Part shown: positions 56,001 to 64,000 of the stretch, piece by piece
Position numbering within the stretch: position 1 is the stretch's first letter
Layout of the letters: each line of letters opens with the position of its first letter
Translations under genes and position numbers: made by a program
From: Mycobacterium sp. GA-2829
GTDB lineage: Bacteria; Actinomycetota; Actinomycetes; Mycobacteriales; Mycobacteriaceae
Assembly (NCBI RefSeq): GCF_001499965.1
Contig: NZ_LQIT01000015.1
Span: 41,517 to 105,516 of the forward strand
Length of the DNA stretch: 64,000 nucleotides
Reading direction: 5' to 3'
Notes under the pieces: generated by a model
Seen by the model: only the letters and a program-made list of their open reading frames with translations
What the model was told of the DNA's origin: nothing
The model's database searches: none

Positions 56001-57185
56001 CTAACTGACCAGGCCCTGCGCCCAGAGCACGAGCTGATTCCAGTACTGCTGGACCCATTCGATCACCGCGGCGTCGGCGCGGGACACCCACAGCGCGGCG
56101 ATCACCGCGACAAGCATCGCCAGGATCAGCAGCGCGATCGCACCACCGGACACCCGGCTGCGGTACAGCGTCGCAACGGCTTTCGCGTCGACGAGCTTCT
56201 CCCCCACCTTGAGGCGGGTCAGGAACGTCGAGGGGTTGCTGCGCTGCCGGTTACGGTCGAAGAACTCCTCGATGCTGGCGGTGTGGCCGACCGTGACGAT
56301 CAGCGACGCGCCGTGGTGATCGCACAGCAGCAGCGCGAGGTCGGCGGCCGAACCCGCGGCCGGGAACGTCATCGCCCCCACCCCGAGGTCCTGGATGCGC
56401 TCCAGGCCCGCGGCGTGGCCGTCGGCGTCGGCGGGCAACACCACCTGGGCGCCGCTGCGCAGCACCTCGGCGCTCATCCGGTCGGGGTCGCCGACGATGA
56501 GCGCCGGCCGGTAGCCGGCCTTGCGCAGGATGTCGGCGCCGGTGCCCACCCCGACCAGCACGGGCTGGTACTCCTTGATGAACGGTTTGAGCGCCTTGAG
56601 ATCCTCGGCGGCGTTGGGCTCCTCGGCGACGATCACCACGTGGCGGCGGTTGAGGTCGACCTCGATGTCGGGGATGCCGATACCGTCGATGAGCAGCGGG
56701 CTCTCGCTGCGGATGAACTCGATGGTGTTGCCCGCGAACGCCTCGAGGTGCGCGACCAGCCCGCTCTTGGCCTCGTGCATCAACTCGTGGATCTCGTGGT
56801 CGCTGCGCTCGGTGCCCGCGATCAGACGCCGGTCACCGGAGTAGACGCCGCCGTTGTGCAGCCGCACCCGGTGGCCGTCCTTGACCTTCTTGAAGACCTC
56901 GGGACCGGTCTCGTCGATCAGCACGATCCCGTTGGCCACCAACACCTCAGGACCCAGGTTCGGGTAGCGCCCCGAGATGGACGGCGAGGCGTTGACCACA
57001 CCCGCCACCCTGGCCTCGACCAGCGCGTCGGCGGTGATGCGGTCGAGGTCGAGGGCGTCGATGACGACGATGTCACCGGGCCCGATACGGCGCAGAAGTC
57101 GGTCGATGTCGCGATCCACGCGGGCGGTGCCGGTGATTCCCGGACGTGCACTGGCATTACGGGTGAGCAGCGCTGACATCTTCAT
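56001..57185 (-). CDS. steA: Cytokinesis-associated protein SteA
   Basis: A 394-residue protein with a large cytoplasmic part related to thiamine pyrophosphokinase domains (VLVGVGTGADILRKAGYRPALIVGDPDRMS; LLLCDHHGASLIVTVGHT) and a C-terminal membrane segment (GAIALLILAMLVAVIAALWV). The corynebacterial homolog SteA forms a complex with SteB at the division septum; the pair steA-mctB is adjacent in mycobacteria too. It starts at an ATG at 57185, with a second in-frame ATG two codons later. Confidence 0.88.
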   Translation of the reverse strand: MKMSALLTRNASARPGITGTARVDRDIDRLLRRIGPGDIVVIDALDLDRITADALVEARVAGVVNASPSISGRYPNLGPEVLVANGIVLIDETGPEVFKKVKDGHRVRLHNGGVYSGDRRLIAGTERSDHEIHELMHEAKSGLVAHLEAFAGNTIEFIRSESPLLIDGIGIPDIEVDLNRRHVVIVAEEPNAAEDLKALKPFIKEYQPVLVGVGTGADILRKAGYRPALIVGDPDRMSAEVLRSGAQVVLPADADGHAAGLERIQDLGVGAMTFPAAGSAADLALLLCDHHGASLIVTVGHTASIEEFFDRNRQRSNPSTFLTRLKVGEKLVDAKAVATLYRSRVSGGAIALLILAMLVAVIAALWVSRADAAVIEWVQQYWNQLVLWAQGLVS

Positions 57186-57245
57186 GTCGGCGATTCTGTA
57201 GTCGAACCCTCAAGTAGAGGTGGAGGCGCGCCGTAACACCTGCCT

Positions 57246-57261
57246 CAGAAGTTACCTTCTG
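57246..57261. repeat. Perfect hairpin downstream of the VOC gene
   Basis: CAGAAG, TTAC, CTTCTG form a 6-bp stem with a four-base loop, 24 bp after the VOC gene stop on the minus strand and upstream of steA. Could be a weak terminator or an operator. Confidence 0.35.
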
Positions 57262-57284
57262 TCACACGCGTCCCAGGTCAGCGG

Positions 57285-57665
57285 TCAGCCGTAGGCCTCG
57301 AAGAGTTCCACCTTGTTGCCCGCGGGATCGAGCACGAGCGCCTGTCTGCCGCCCCGGCCCGTGATGATGTCGCCATGGAAGCGCACACCGCCGCGACGCA
57401 TGTCGTCCACCACGGCGGCGAGGTCGTCGACCTGGATCTGGAAGCGGTTCCACCCGCCGGGTTCCGGACTGTCGCCGGGCACCGGCGAACGGCCCGCGCC
57501 ACCGCCGCCGTCCGGGGAGTTGAGCAGTAGGCACAGGTCTTGCCGGCCGATCATCGCGAAGCCGGGACCGGGTCTCATCCGAACGTCGAACCCCAGATGC
57601 CGGGTGTAGAACTCGACCGCCACGTCGACGTCGTCCACGATGTAACGGATGCGTGTCTCAGTCAT
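57285..57665 (-). CDS. VOC (glyoxalase/bleomycin resistance) family protein
   Basis: A 126-residue single-domain vicinal-oxygen-chelate protein: IRYIVDDVDVAVEFYTRHLGF at the N-terminus, WNRFQIQVDDLAAVVDDMRRGG in the second half, and VLDPAGNKVELFE with the C-terminal metal-ligand Glu. The first ligand position has Tyr in place of His (RYIVDD), so metal binding is doubtful. Divergent from a TetR gene 71 bp away that probably regulates it. The substrate is unknown. Confidence 0.85.
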   Translation of the reverse strand: MTETRIRYIVDDVDVAVEFYTRHLGFDVRMRPGPGFAMIGRQDLCLLLNSPDGGGGAGRSPVPGDSPEPGGWNRFQIQVDDLAAVVDDMRRGGVRFHGDIITGRGGRQALVLDPAGNKVELFEAYG

Positions 57666-57736
57666 CTTCGCACCTCCTGAGGGTTACGATACGCTCATGT
57701 CTCGCTATAGAACAGGTCTGTGTCACAGGAAAACGC

Positions 57737-58306
57737 GTGGTTGACCGTCCGCCCGACCCGCGCGTCGAGCACTCGCGCCGGGTGATCTGCCGCGCCGCAC
57801 TCGAGGAGTTCGCCGCGTCGGGATATGCCGGGTTCCGCATGGACGCGGTGGCGACCCGCGCAGGCGTGGGACGAAGTACCGTCTACCGGCACTGGCCGGA
57901 CAAGGCGGCGCTACTCGCCGATGCTCTTCGCACCCTCAACACCCAACCCGACCCGGCGTCGGCCATTCCGGCCGGCACGTTCCGGCAGCGGATCGAACTG
58001 CTGTTGACCCACCTGGCCGGGGCCCTGTCCGACTCCGCGGTGTCGGCGGCCATCCCGGCGCTGATCCACGCCGCCGATGTAGACACCGGCATGCGCGCGC
58101 ATTTGCACGCGTACTCGGCACAGCGCCGCCGGCGGTTGACCGACACCATCGCCGACGCGGTGCGGGCGGGTGAGGTGCGATCAGTGGATCCCGAGTCGGC
58201 ATCGCTGGCACTGTCCGGCGCCGTCTTCTACCGATGTCTGCTCACCGCCGACGCACCCGACGCCCTCTTCATCTCGACCCTCGTCGACACCGTCCTCGCG
58301 CGCTGA
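57737..58306 (+). CDS. TetR family regulator
   Basis: A 189-residue TetR protein with HTH MDAVATRAGVGRSTVYRHWPDKAALL (about residues 35-60) and a TetR_C type ligand domain. The GTG at 57737 has AGGAAAA upstream; the frame opens earlier but would cross the divergent promoter. The 71-bp divergent region contains an imperfect inverted repeat around CGATACGCTCATGTCTCGCTATAG's centre (57690-57713), possibly its site. It likely controls the adjacent VOC gene. Convergent with recN, three bases apart. Confidence 0.9.
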   Translation: MVDRPPDPRVEHSRRVICRAALEEFAASGYAGFRMDAVATRAGVGRSTVYRHWPDKAALLADALRTLNTQPDPASAIPAGTFRQRIELLLTHLAGALSDSAVSAAIPALIHAADVDTGMRAHLHAYSAQRRRRLTDTIADAVRAGEVRSVDPESASLALSGAVFYRCLLTADAPDALFISTLVDTVLAR

Positions 58307-58309
58307 GGC

Positions 58310-60073
58310 TCACCGCGCTTCGGCGGCCTCGGCCCGCGCCGCGTCGAGCAGTTCCCGGGCGTGGGCGCGGCCGCTGTCGGTGTCCCCGAGGCCGGCGAGC
58401 ATCCGGGCCAGTTCGGCGACCCGGTCGTCGTCCTCGATGCGCCGGACCACGCTGGCCTTGCCCCGCCCGCTGCTGTCGACCACGAGGTGCGCGTCGGCGT
58501 ACGCCGCGACCTGCGGCAGGTGGGTGACGACGATGACCTGGTGGGTCCGCGCGAGGCGCGCCAACCGCCTGCCGATCTGCACCGCGGCCCGGCCGCCGAC
58601 ACCCGCGTCCACCTCGTCGAAGACCATCGTGGTGCCCTCCGCCGACGCGGCGAGCACCACCTCGATCGCGAGCATCACCCGCGACAGTTCGCCGCCGGAC
58701 GCCGACTTCGACAACGGCAGCACGTCGGTGCCGCGGTGGGCCGCGAACCCGAAGTCGACGGCGTCGACCCCGTCGTGGCCGGCGTGGGCGACGGTGCCGT
58801 CGGCGAGCGTGAGCGGGGCTGTGTCGTCGGCGCGCACGGCCAGCGGTGCGACGCTGACCGTGAACTCCGCCCCGCCCATCGCCAGCCCCGACAGTTCGGC
58901 CGTCACCGCCTTGGCCAGCCCCTTGGCGGCCTTGGCGCGGGTCTTGGTCAGTTCGGCCGCGGCGGCCACCACCGCGTCCTGCAGTTCGCCGACGCGCCGT
59001 TCCAGGCTCGCCAGCGCCTCCTCCGACACATCGAGCTGGTCGAGGCGGTCCCGCGACTCCTGCGCCCACGCGAGTACCCCGTCGATGTCGGCGGCGTATT
59101 TGCGCGTCAGGGTGCGCAGCTCGGCCTGGCGCGCGAGTTTGGTCTCGAGCGTGCTCGCGTCCGACGGCAGCGCGCCCAGGTAGTCGCCCAGCTCGCCGGC
59201 GACGTCGCCCACGACCGCGAGCGCTTCGGCGAGCTGGGTCGCCAGCGACCGCAGGGTGGCGTCGTCGGTGCCCTCCAGGGCCGCCTTGGCCTGCGCGACG
59301 AGGTTGGCCGCCGATGCCGCATCCCCGGTCGGATCGTCGTCGGCGCCACTGAGCGCGGCGCGGGCCAGTACCGCGGCGTCGCGCAGCGCGTCGAGTTCCG
59401 AGAGCCGCCGGATGTCGTCGACGAGCGTGTCGTCCTCGCCGGGCGCCGGGTCGACGGTCTCTATCTCGGCGATCCCGAACTTCAACCGGTCGGCCTCCTG
59501 CGCGAGTTCGCGCTCCCGCGCGCGGCGGTCGGTCAGATCGCGCCGGGCGGTGAGCCACTCCTCGCGGGCGGCGCGGTAGCGGCGCAGCGGTTTGTCGACC
59601 GCGGCGAACCGGTCGAGAGCGGCACGCTGTTCGTCGGGGCGCATGAGCCGCAACTGGTCGTTCTGACCGTGCAGGGTGAGCAGTTCGGTGGTGAAGTTGC
59701 CCAGCGACTTGGCGGGCACGCTGCGGCCCCCGAGGAAGGCGCGGGACGGTCCGTCCTTGCTGACCGACCGCGCGGCGATGATGCTGCCGTCGTCGTCGCG
59801 TTCGGCGCCCGAGGATTCGAGCAGGTCGTCGACGCGCTGTGCGACGCCGTCGCCGAGGTCGGTCGTCAGGAACCGGCCCTCCACGACGGCGCGTTCGGAA
59901 CCGGACCGGACGCGGTTGGCGTCGGCGCGCGCGCCGCCGAGCAGGTGCAGCCCGGTGACGACCATGGTCTTACCGGCGCCGGTCTCGCCGGTGAGCACGG
60001 TGAGGCCACGGTCGAACTCTGCGGTGGCGGCGCTGATCGCGCCGAGGGACTCGATGCGGATTTCCGACAGCAC
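58310..60073 (-). CDS. recN: DNA repair protein RecN
   Basis: A 587-residue SMC-like ATPase in recombinational repair. Walker A VLTGETGAGKTMVVTGL (near 30), the globular ATPase halves joined by a long helical coiled coil (about 150-370), the signature LSKSASGGELSRVMLAIE, and Walker B MVFDEVDAGVGG. GTG start; the gene follows nadK by six bases as in other mycobacteria. Confidence 0.96.
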   Translation of the reverse strand: MLSEIRIESLGAISAATAEFDRGLTVLTGETGAGKTMVVTGLHLLGGARADANRVRSGSERAVVEGRFLTTDLGDGVAQRVDDLLESSGAERDDDGSIIAARSVSKDGPSRAFLGGRSVPAKSLGNFTTELLTLHGQNDQLRLMRPDEQRAALDRFAAVDKPLRRYRAAREEWLTARRDLTDRRARERELAQEADRLKFGIAEIETVDPAPGEDDTLVDDIRRLSELDALRDAAVLARAALSGADDDPTGDAASAANLVAQAKAALEGTDDATLRSLATQLAEALAVVGDVAGELGDYLGALPSDASTLETKLARQAELRTLTRKYAADIDGVLAWAQESRDRLDQLDVSEEALASLERRVGELQDAVVAAAAELTKTRAKAAKGLAKAVTAELSGLAMGGAEFTVSVAPLAVRADDTAPLTLADGTVAHAGHDGVDAVDFGFAAHRGTDVLPLSKSASGGELSRVMLAIEVVLAASAEGTTMVFDEVDAGVGGRAAVQIGRRLARLARTHQVIVVTHLPQVAAYADAHLVVDSSGRGKASVVRRIEDDDRVAELARMLAGLGDTDSGRAHARELLDAARAEAAEAR

Positions 60074-60079
60074 GATGCG

Positions 60080-61003
60080 TTACTGCCCCCGCCATCCGGT
60101 GACGGGGAGCCGGAACTTGCGCACCAGGCGGTCGGTGAACGGGGCGCTGTCGAGCCGCACCCACTTCAGCGGCGTCCCGCACCGCGTCACCTCGAGCCGG
60201 GCGCCGGCCGGCACGACCATCTCGCGTCGGCCGTCGCAGAACACCAGCGCGTCGTGGCCGCGGGCCTCGATCTCGACGGCGATTGCCGCGTCGGGGCTGG
60301 TGACCATCGGCCGCGCGAACAACGCGTGGGCGTTGTTGGGCACCACGAGGATCGCCTCGAGGTCCGGCCACAGCACGGGCCCGCCCGCGGAGAACGCGTA
60401 GGCCGTCGAACCGGTCGGCGTCGACACCAGCACACCGTCACAGCCGAACGCCGAGACCGGCCTGCCGTCGACCTCCACGACCACGCCGAGCACCCCGAGC
60501 CGCGGCCCTTTCTCCAGGCTCGCCTCGTTGAGCGCCCACCCCCGGGTGAGGATGCGGCCCTCCGCCCGCACCACGACGTCGAGGGTCATCCGGTTCTCCA
60601 CCCGGTAGTCCCGCCGCACGACGTGGTCGAGCACGGTGTCGATGGCCTCGGCCTCGGCCTCGGCCAGGAAGCCGATGCGGCCGAGGTTGATGCCCAGGAC
60701 CGGGATCTCGACATTGCGGGCGAGTTCGGCGGCCCGCAGGAAGGTGCCGTCACCGCCGAGGACGAGCACCAGTTCGCAGCCCTCGGCCGCGCGTTCGTCG
60801 GCGTCGACGACGTCGATGTCCACGCCGATCGCGCGCATATCGTCGGGCGACAGGTGCACCGGACCGCGGTCGACGGCTTCGGCGGCCAACACCCGTAATC
60901 CGATGTTGTTGTCGCTGAGCACCTTCTGTACCCGACGCGCCACTTCGGTGGCGTCGTCGCGGCCGGTGTGGACCACCAACAGGATCGTGCGTTCGGACGT
61001 CAT
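60080..61003 (-). CDS. nadK: NAD kinase
   Basis: A 307-residue ATP/polyphosphate-NAD kinase that makes NADP. The GGDG motif is in [17 protein letters not shown] (near 80), followed by [22 protein letters not shown] and the glycine-rich [24 protein letters not shown] at 61003 overlaps the tlyA stop (ATGA). Part of the tlyA-nadK-recN unit. Confidence 0.96.
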   Translation of the reverse strand: MTSERTILLVVHTGRDDATEVARRVQKVLSDNNIGLRVLAAEAVDRGPVHLSPDDMRAIGVDIDVVDADERAAEGCELVLVLGGDGTFLRAAELARNVEIPVLGINLGRIGFLAEAEAEAIDTVLDHVVRRDYRVENRMTLDVVVRAEGRILTRGWALNEASLEKGPRLGVLGVVVEVDGRPVSAFGCDGVLVSTPTGSTAYAFSAGGPVLWPDLEAILVVPNNAHALFARPMVTSPDAAIAVEIEARGHDALVFCDGRREMVVPAGARLEVTRCGTPLKWVRLDSAPFTDRLVRKFRLPVTGWRGQ

Positions 61004-61809
61004 TGCGGCCCTTCCGTCACGGCGCGGCGCACCGCGTTCTCGAGATCGTCGCCGCGCAACCCGCTGTCTGTGCGGGACCGCAGCCACAAGAAGTATTCGA
61101 CGTTGCCCGACGGGCCCGGCAACGGACTCGCGGTCGCGCCGACGGTCTGCCAGCCGAGCGCGTCGGCCTTGGCCGACACGGCCAGTACGGATTCCATCCG
61201 AAGCTCGGGATCCGAGACGACACCACCGGCGCCCACCCGATCCTTCCCGACCTCGAACTGCGGCTTCACCATGGGAACGATATCGGCGTCGGGCGACGCG
61301 CAGGCGGTCAGCGCGGGCAGCACGGTCGCCAGCGAGATGAACGACAGGTCGGCGACCACGATGTCGACGGGGCCGCCGATCATCTCCGGGGTGAGTTCCC
61401 GCACGTTGGTGCGTTCGACGACGACCACGCGCGCATCCGAACGCAGCGACCACGCCAGCTGTCCGTAGCCGACGTCGACGGCCACAACCTCCCGGGCGCC
61501 CCGGTCGAGGAGGACCTCGGTGAACCCACCCGTCGACGCCCCGGCGTCCAGACCCCGCCTGCCGGTCACGACGACACCGAAGGCGTCGAGGGCGCCGATG
61601 ATCTTGTGGGCACCGCGGGAGACCCACGTGCGTTCGTCGCCGGTGTCGACGGTGATGTTGGCGGTCACCGCGACGGCGGTAGCGGGTTTGGCCGCGGGCA
61701 TCCCGTCGACGGTGACCCGGCCGGCCGCGATGAGTTCGGCGGCCTGTTGCCGCGATCGGGCCATCCCCCGCCGCACCAACTCGGCGTCGACCCGGGCGCG
61801 CCGTGTCAC
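61000..61809 (-). CDS. tlyA: rRNA 2'-O-methyltransferase TlyA
   Basis: A 269-residue methyltransferase. An N-terminal S4 domain ([21 protein letters not shown]) is joined through the linker RTWV to an FtsJ/SAM domain ([20 protein letters not shown], near 88). In M. tuberculosis TlyA methylates 16S C1409 and 23S C1920 and its loss gives capreomycin resistance. GTG at 61809; six bases separate it from the small gene upstream. Confidence 0.95.
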   Translation of the reverse strand: MTRRARVDAELVRRGMARSRQQAAELIAAGRVTVDGMPAAKPATAVAVTANITVDTGDERTWVSRGAHKIIGALDAFGVVVTGRRGLDAGASTGGFTEVLLDRGAREVVAVDVGYGQLAWSLRSDARVVVVERTNVRELTPEMIGGPVDIVVADLSFISLATVLPALTACASPDADIVPMVKPQFEVGKDRVGAGGVVSDPELRMESVLAVSAKADALGWQTVGATASPLPGPSGNVEYFLWLRSRTDSGLRGDDLENAVRRAVTEGPQ

Positions 61810-61815
61810 GTGCGC

Positions 61816-61989
61816 TCAGCCCTTCTCGACCGCCGCCAGCGCCTGCACGAGCAGATCGTGCGCCTCCTCCAAGCGCGCGGCGACCGTGTCGATGTCGCCG
61901 TCGGCGAGGTCCCCGGCATGATCGGGCGCGGGCAGGTCGGCGAGCAGGGCCGCGACCTCGGTGCGAAGCTGATCGGGATCGGTACTCAT
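61816..61989 (-). CDS. Conserved small protein (57 residues) between HAD gene and tlyA
   Basis: A short helical, acidic protein ([35 protein letters not shown]). A gene of this size lies at the same place in M. tuberculosis (Rv1693). No motif for catalysis or metal binding is visible. ATG at 61989; the stop lies six bases before the tlyA start. Possibly a helical dimer or binding partner; function unknown. Confidence 0.75.
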   Translation of the reverse strand: MSTDPDQLRTEVAALLADLPAPDHAGDLADGDIDTVAARLEEAHDLLVQALAAVEKG

Positions 61990-62002
61990 GTCGACAGCCA
62001 CG

Positions 62003-63019
62003 CTAGTCGATGGCTGTGGACAGCAGCGACCACCGCTGCAGCGCGGCGGCCGCGGTGTCGTCACCGGCGCGCACGGCGAAGTCGGTGCCGGGCAGGTCGG
62101 ACTGCCAGACCGCCGACGCCGTCGCGCGCAACACCGAGAGTGCGTCGCCGCGGTGCCCGTCGACGGTGTGCACGGTCACCCCGTCGGCGTCCACCTCGCA
62201 TCGCCACCCGGGGTGCGGTCCGATGCGCAGGACGTCGGCCGGCGCGTCGAGGGACCGCAGATCCTCGGCGATGTAGTCGGGCCGCTCCTCGGGTATCGCG
62301 CGCAGAGCTTCGTCGGCGGTGCTGACGCCGCTGAGCACCATCAGGCTCGGCAGGTCCGCCGCGGACGCCCCGGCGATGTCGGTGTCGAGCCGGTCGCCCA
62401 CCACCAGCGGCGTGCGGAAGTCGCCGCGGCTCAACGCGTCTCGCATCAGCGTGGGCTGCGGTTTGCCCGCCACCCTGGGTGTGCGGGCGGTCGCCGTGCG
62501 CAACGCGGCCACCATGGAGCCGTTGCCGGGCAGCAGGCCGCGTTCGGACGGCAGCGTGAGGTCGACGTTGGCGGCGACCCACAGTGCGCCTGCGCGGATC
62601 GCCAGTGCGGCCTCGGCGAGATCGGCCCATGCGGTCTGTGGCGAATGCCCCTGGACGACGGCGACGGGGTCCTCGTCGAACCGCCGGACCGGTTCGAGCC
62701 CGACCAGGGCCACCTCGGCGGCCAGCGCGTCCGTGCCGACGACCAGTACCCGCGATCCAGCGGGTAGCTCCTCGGCCAGCAGGTGGGCCGCACTCTGGGC
62801 GCTGGTCACCACATCGTCGGCCGCCGCGGCGAAGCCGAGTTCGACGAGGTGGCCCGCGACGTCGGCGGGGCTGCGCGAGGCGTTGTTGGTCACGTAGAGC
62901 ACGCGCACGCTCAGCGCGGCGAGGGTGTCGACCGCTCCGGTGGTCGGTTCGTGTCCGCGGAAGACGGTCCCGTCGAGGTCGAGAAGCAGACAGTCGTGCT
63001 GCTGCACAAGGGTTGTCAC
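62003..63019 (-). CDS. HAD-IIA phosphatase, glycerol-3-phosphate/phosphoglycolate phosphatase-like
   Basis: A 338-residue haloacid-dehalogenase superfamily protein. Motif I LLLDLDGTVFRG (near 15), motif II VLYVTNNASRS, a C2 cap, and motif IV PLVVGDRLDTDIAGA. The M. tuberculosis counterpart Rv1692 has been reported as a glycerol-3-phosphate phosphatase in lipid polar-head recycling. A C-terminal extension of about 80 residues is present. GTG start one base after the TPR gene stop. Confidence 0.92.
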   Translation of the reverse strand: MTTLVQQHDCLLLDLDGTVFRGHEPTTGAVDTLAALSVRVLYVTNNASRSPADVAGHLVELGFAAAADDVVTSAQSAAHLLAEELPAGSRVLVVGTDALAAEVALVGLEPVRRFDEDPVAVVQGHSPQTAWADLAEAALAIRAGALWVAANVDLTLPSERGLLPGNGSMVAALRTATARTPRVAGKPQPTLMRDALSRGDFRTPLVVGDRLDTDIAGASAADLPSLMVLSGVSTADEALRAIPEERPDYIAEDLRSLDAPADVLRIGPHPGWRCEVDADGVTVHTVDGHRGDALSVLRATASAVWQSDLPGTDFAVRAGDDTAAAALQRWSLLSTAID

Positions 63020-63020
63020 G

Positions 63021-63845
63021 TCAGCTGAGTTCCGTGATCCGGTCCTCGGCGTCGGTGACGCCCTCGATGTCGGCGGCCGCCGCGTGGAGGAACCACTGCA
63101 GCGCGTCCGCGGTGCGCCCGAGGGTCAGCAGCGTGTCGGCGTAGGCGTAGAACAGACGCGCAGCCGTTGGGCCGCGCCGGGCCGGATCGAGCTGCGGCGT
63201 GGCCAGCACGGCGAGGGCCTGTTCGTGTTGTCCGAGGTCCGCCCGCGCACCGGCGACGACCATCTTCATCTCGTCGGCGTCGTCTCCGGTGAGCTGATCG
63301 GCCTCGGGGCCGCGGGCCAGTTCGATGGCGCGTTCGGGACGTCCGACCCCCCGTTCGCAGTCCGCGATGAGCGGGAGCAACGGTGACTTGCTGCCCATTC
63401 GGCGGGCGGCTCGAAGTTCGGCGAGAGCCTGGGCCCAGTCACCGCAGTGGTAGGCCGCGATGCCGACCGCCTCCCGCACCGCGGCGATGCGCCCGGACCG
63501 GGCCCTCGCGGCGCGGGCATGCGCCAGCGCGAGTTCGGGGTCCTCGTCGAGGAATTCGCCGGCCGCCACGAGGTGGCGGGCGACGGCGTCGGCGGTGCTG
63601 CGGTCCAAAGTGGTCAATTCACCGCGGATTTCGGGCGCCAGCTGTTTCGCCTCGATCTCGGGCGGAATGGGCGGACCCTCGAAACGCGGGCTGTCCGTGG
63701 AGCGTGGTTGCGACGAGCGGGCGCGGTTGGGACCGGAACTGCGCGGCGCCGCCCGCTGATCGCGGGGACGACGCGGCCCACTCGAGTTCGACGTTCGCCG
63801 CGGCCGACGTTCGTCGCGTCCGCCGGCCTGCCTGTCCTCGCTCAC
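63021..63845 (-). CDS. Tetratricopeptide-repeat protein
   Basis: A 274-residue soluble protein. A basic, Arg/Ser/Pro-rich tail (residues 1-55) precedes TPR-like helical repeats: DPELALAHARAARARSGRIAAVREAVGIAAYHCGDWAQALAELRAARRM, and later TLGRTADALQWFLHAA. It fits the Rv1691 position next to tyrS. A GTG at 63845 with GAGAGG five bases upstream; the frame opens earlier without support. Role: protein-protein scaffold, partner unknown. Confidence 0.85.
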   Translation of the reverse strand: MSEDRQAGGRDERRPRRTSNSSGPRRPRDQRAAPRSSGPNRARSSQPRSTDSPRFEGPPIPPEIEAKQLAPEIRGELTTLDRSTADAVARHLVAAGEFLDEDPELALAHARAARARSGRIAAVREAVGIAAYHCGDWAQALAELRAARRMGSKSPLLPLIADCERGVGRPERAIELARGPEADQLTGDDADEMKMVVAGARADLGQHEQALAVLATPQLDPARRGPTAARLFYAYADTLLTLGRTADALQWFLHAAAADIEGVTDAEDRITELS

Positions 63846-63930
63846 GTACACCTCTCGCTGTCGCCCCGCCGACGCGAGTTTACGTGCCGGCGTGAACGGT
63901 CGACAATTCGCCATTATTCAAATGGAAATG

Positions 63931-63964
63931 CCGCGGCCCTCCGGTTGGTGTCGGAGGGCCGCGG
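63931..63964 (-). terminator. rrn operon terminator
   Basis: CCGCGGCCCTCCG (63931-63943) and CGGAGGGCCGCGG (63952-63964) form a 13-bp perfect stem with an eight-base loop, directly after the 5S rRNA on the minus strand and followed by a T-rich stretch (CATTTCCATTTG). Ends the ribosomal RNA transcript before the TPR gene. Confidence 0.85.
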
Positions 63965-63972
63965 TTAAAGGG

Positions 63973-64000
63973 TGTTCGGCGGTGTCCTACTTTTCCACCC
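63973..64000 (-). rRNA. rrf: 5S rRNA, 3' end (partial, continues beyond the window)
   Basis: The minus strand reads GGGTGGAAAAGTAGGACACC followed by GCCGAACA, the conserved 3' end of mycobacterial 5S rRNA. The rest of the gene and the 16S/23S genes lie to the right. An rrn operon next to the Rv1691-type TPR gene is the rrnB position of fast-growing mycobacteria. Confidence 0.9.

Overview
The window comes from the chromosome of a high-GC actinobacterium, very probably a fast-growing mycobacterium (Mycolicibacterium type). The right third carries the mycobacterial core order parA-scpA-scpB-rluB-cmk-der and, further on, TPR protein-HAD phosphatase-small protein-tlyA-nadK-recN-steA-mctB-pyrG-nudix-xerD. 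From memory this matches the Rv1691-Rv1713 block of M. tuberculosis. The last bases are the 3' end of a 5S rRNA on the minus strand with its terminator. An rrn operon at this place is the rrnB locus known from rapid growers. An RpfC-like protein, a DesA3-type desaturase with its reductase, and an MmpL-type exporter fit the same assignment.

Left part (1-13.8 kb): a catabolic region for an unidentified small molecule. It holds an SDR dehydrogenase and a cyclase-family hydrolase, a PucR regulator divergent from an ACMSD-type amidohydrolase, a LacI regulator divergent from a histidinol-dehydrogenase-like enzyme, and a GntR-led operon. That operon encodes a complete NMT1/taurine-type ABC importer (lipoprotein, two permeases, ATPase), an aldehyde dehydrogenase and a crotonase. 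The LacI and GntR control sites can be read directly in the sequence.

Middle (13.8-35.9 kb): an Rpf-type muralytic factor, a DUF4239 membrane protein, an arsenic resistance locus (arsC, acr3, arsI/cadI divergent from arsR), a Ser/Thr protein kinase, and a DesA3-like desaturase/reductase pair next to an unusual regulator with two HTH segments. Next come two divergent operons around a TTACATATGTAA palindrome. One encodes amine oxidation and transport (FAD oxidoreductase, aldehyde dehydrogenase, APC permease). The other encodes a TetR regulator, a GT1 glycosyltransferase, an APH-fold sugar kinase resembling actinobacterial glucosamine kinases, and a SIS-domain protein. A tRNA-Pro(GGG), a small conserved protein, a 52-residue zinc-ribbon protein, an FeS photolyase and two TauE/SafE permeases follow. 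The first TauE gene is preceded by a 36-codon open frame ending in Trp-Cys-Cys, a good candidate for a cysteine-sensing leader peptide.

Right part (35.9-64 kb): core genes for ribosome assembly GTPase, cell division and chromosome segregation are interrupted between parA and xerD by about 10.5 kb of accessory DNA. This insert is a tight six-gene operon (TPP-dependent enzyme, SRPBCC protein, KAS III-like protein lacking the usual catalytic His, HisC-like aminotransferase, YUCCA-like flavin monooxygenase, MmpL exporter). It is separated from a divergent cytochrome P450 by an AT-richer stretch of about 1.2 kb without a convincing gene. I do not recognise the product; it looks like an undescribed small-molecule biosynthesis and export cluster and is the best candidate here for a new system.
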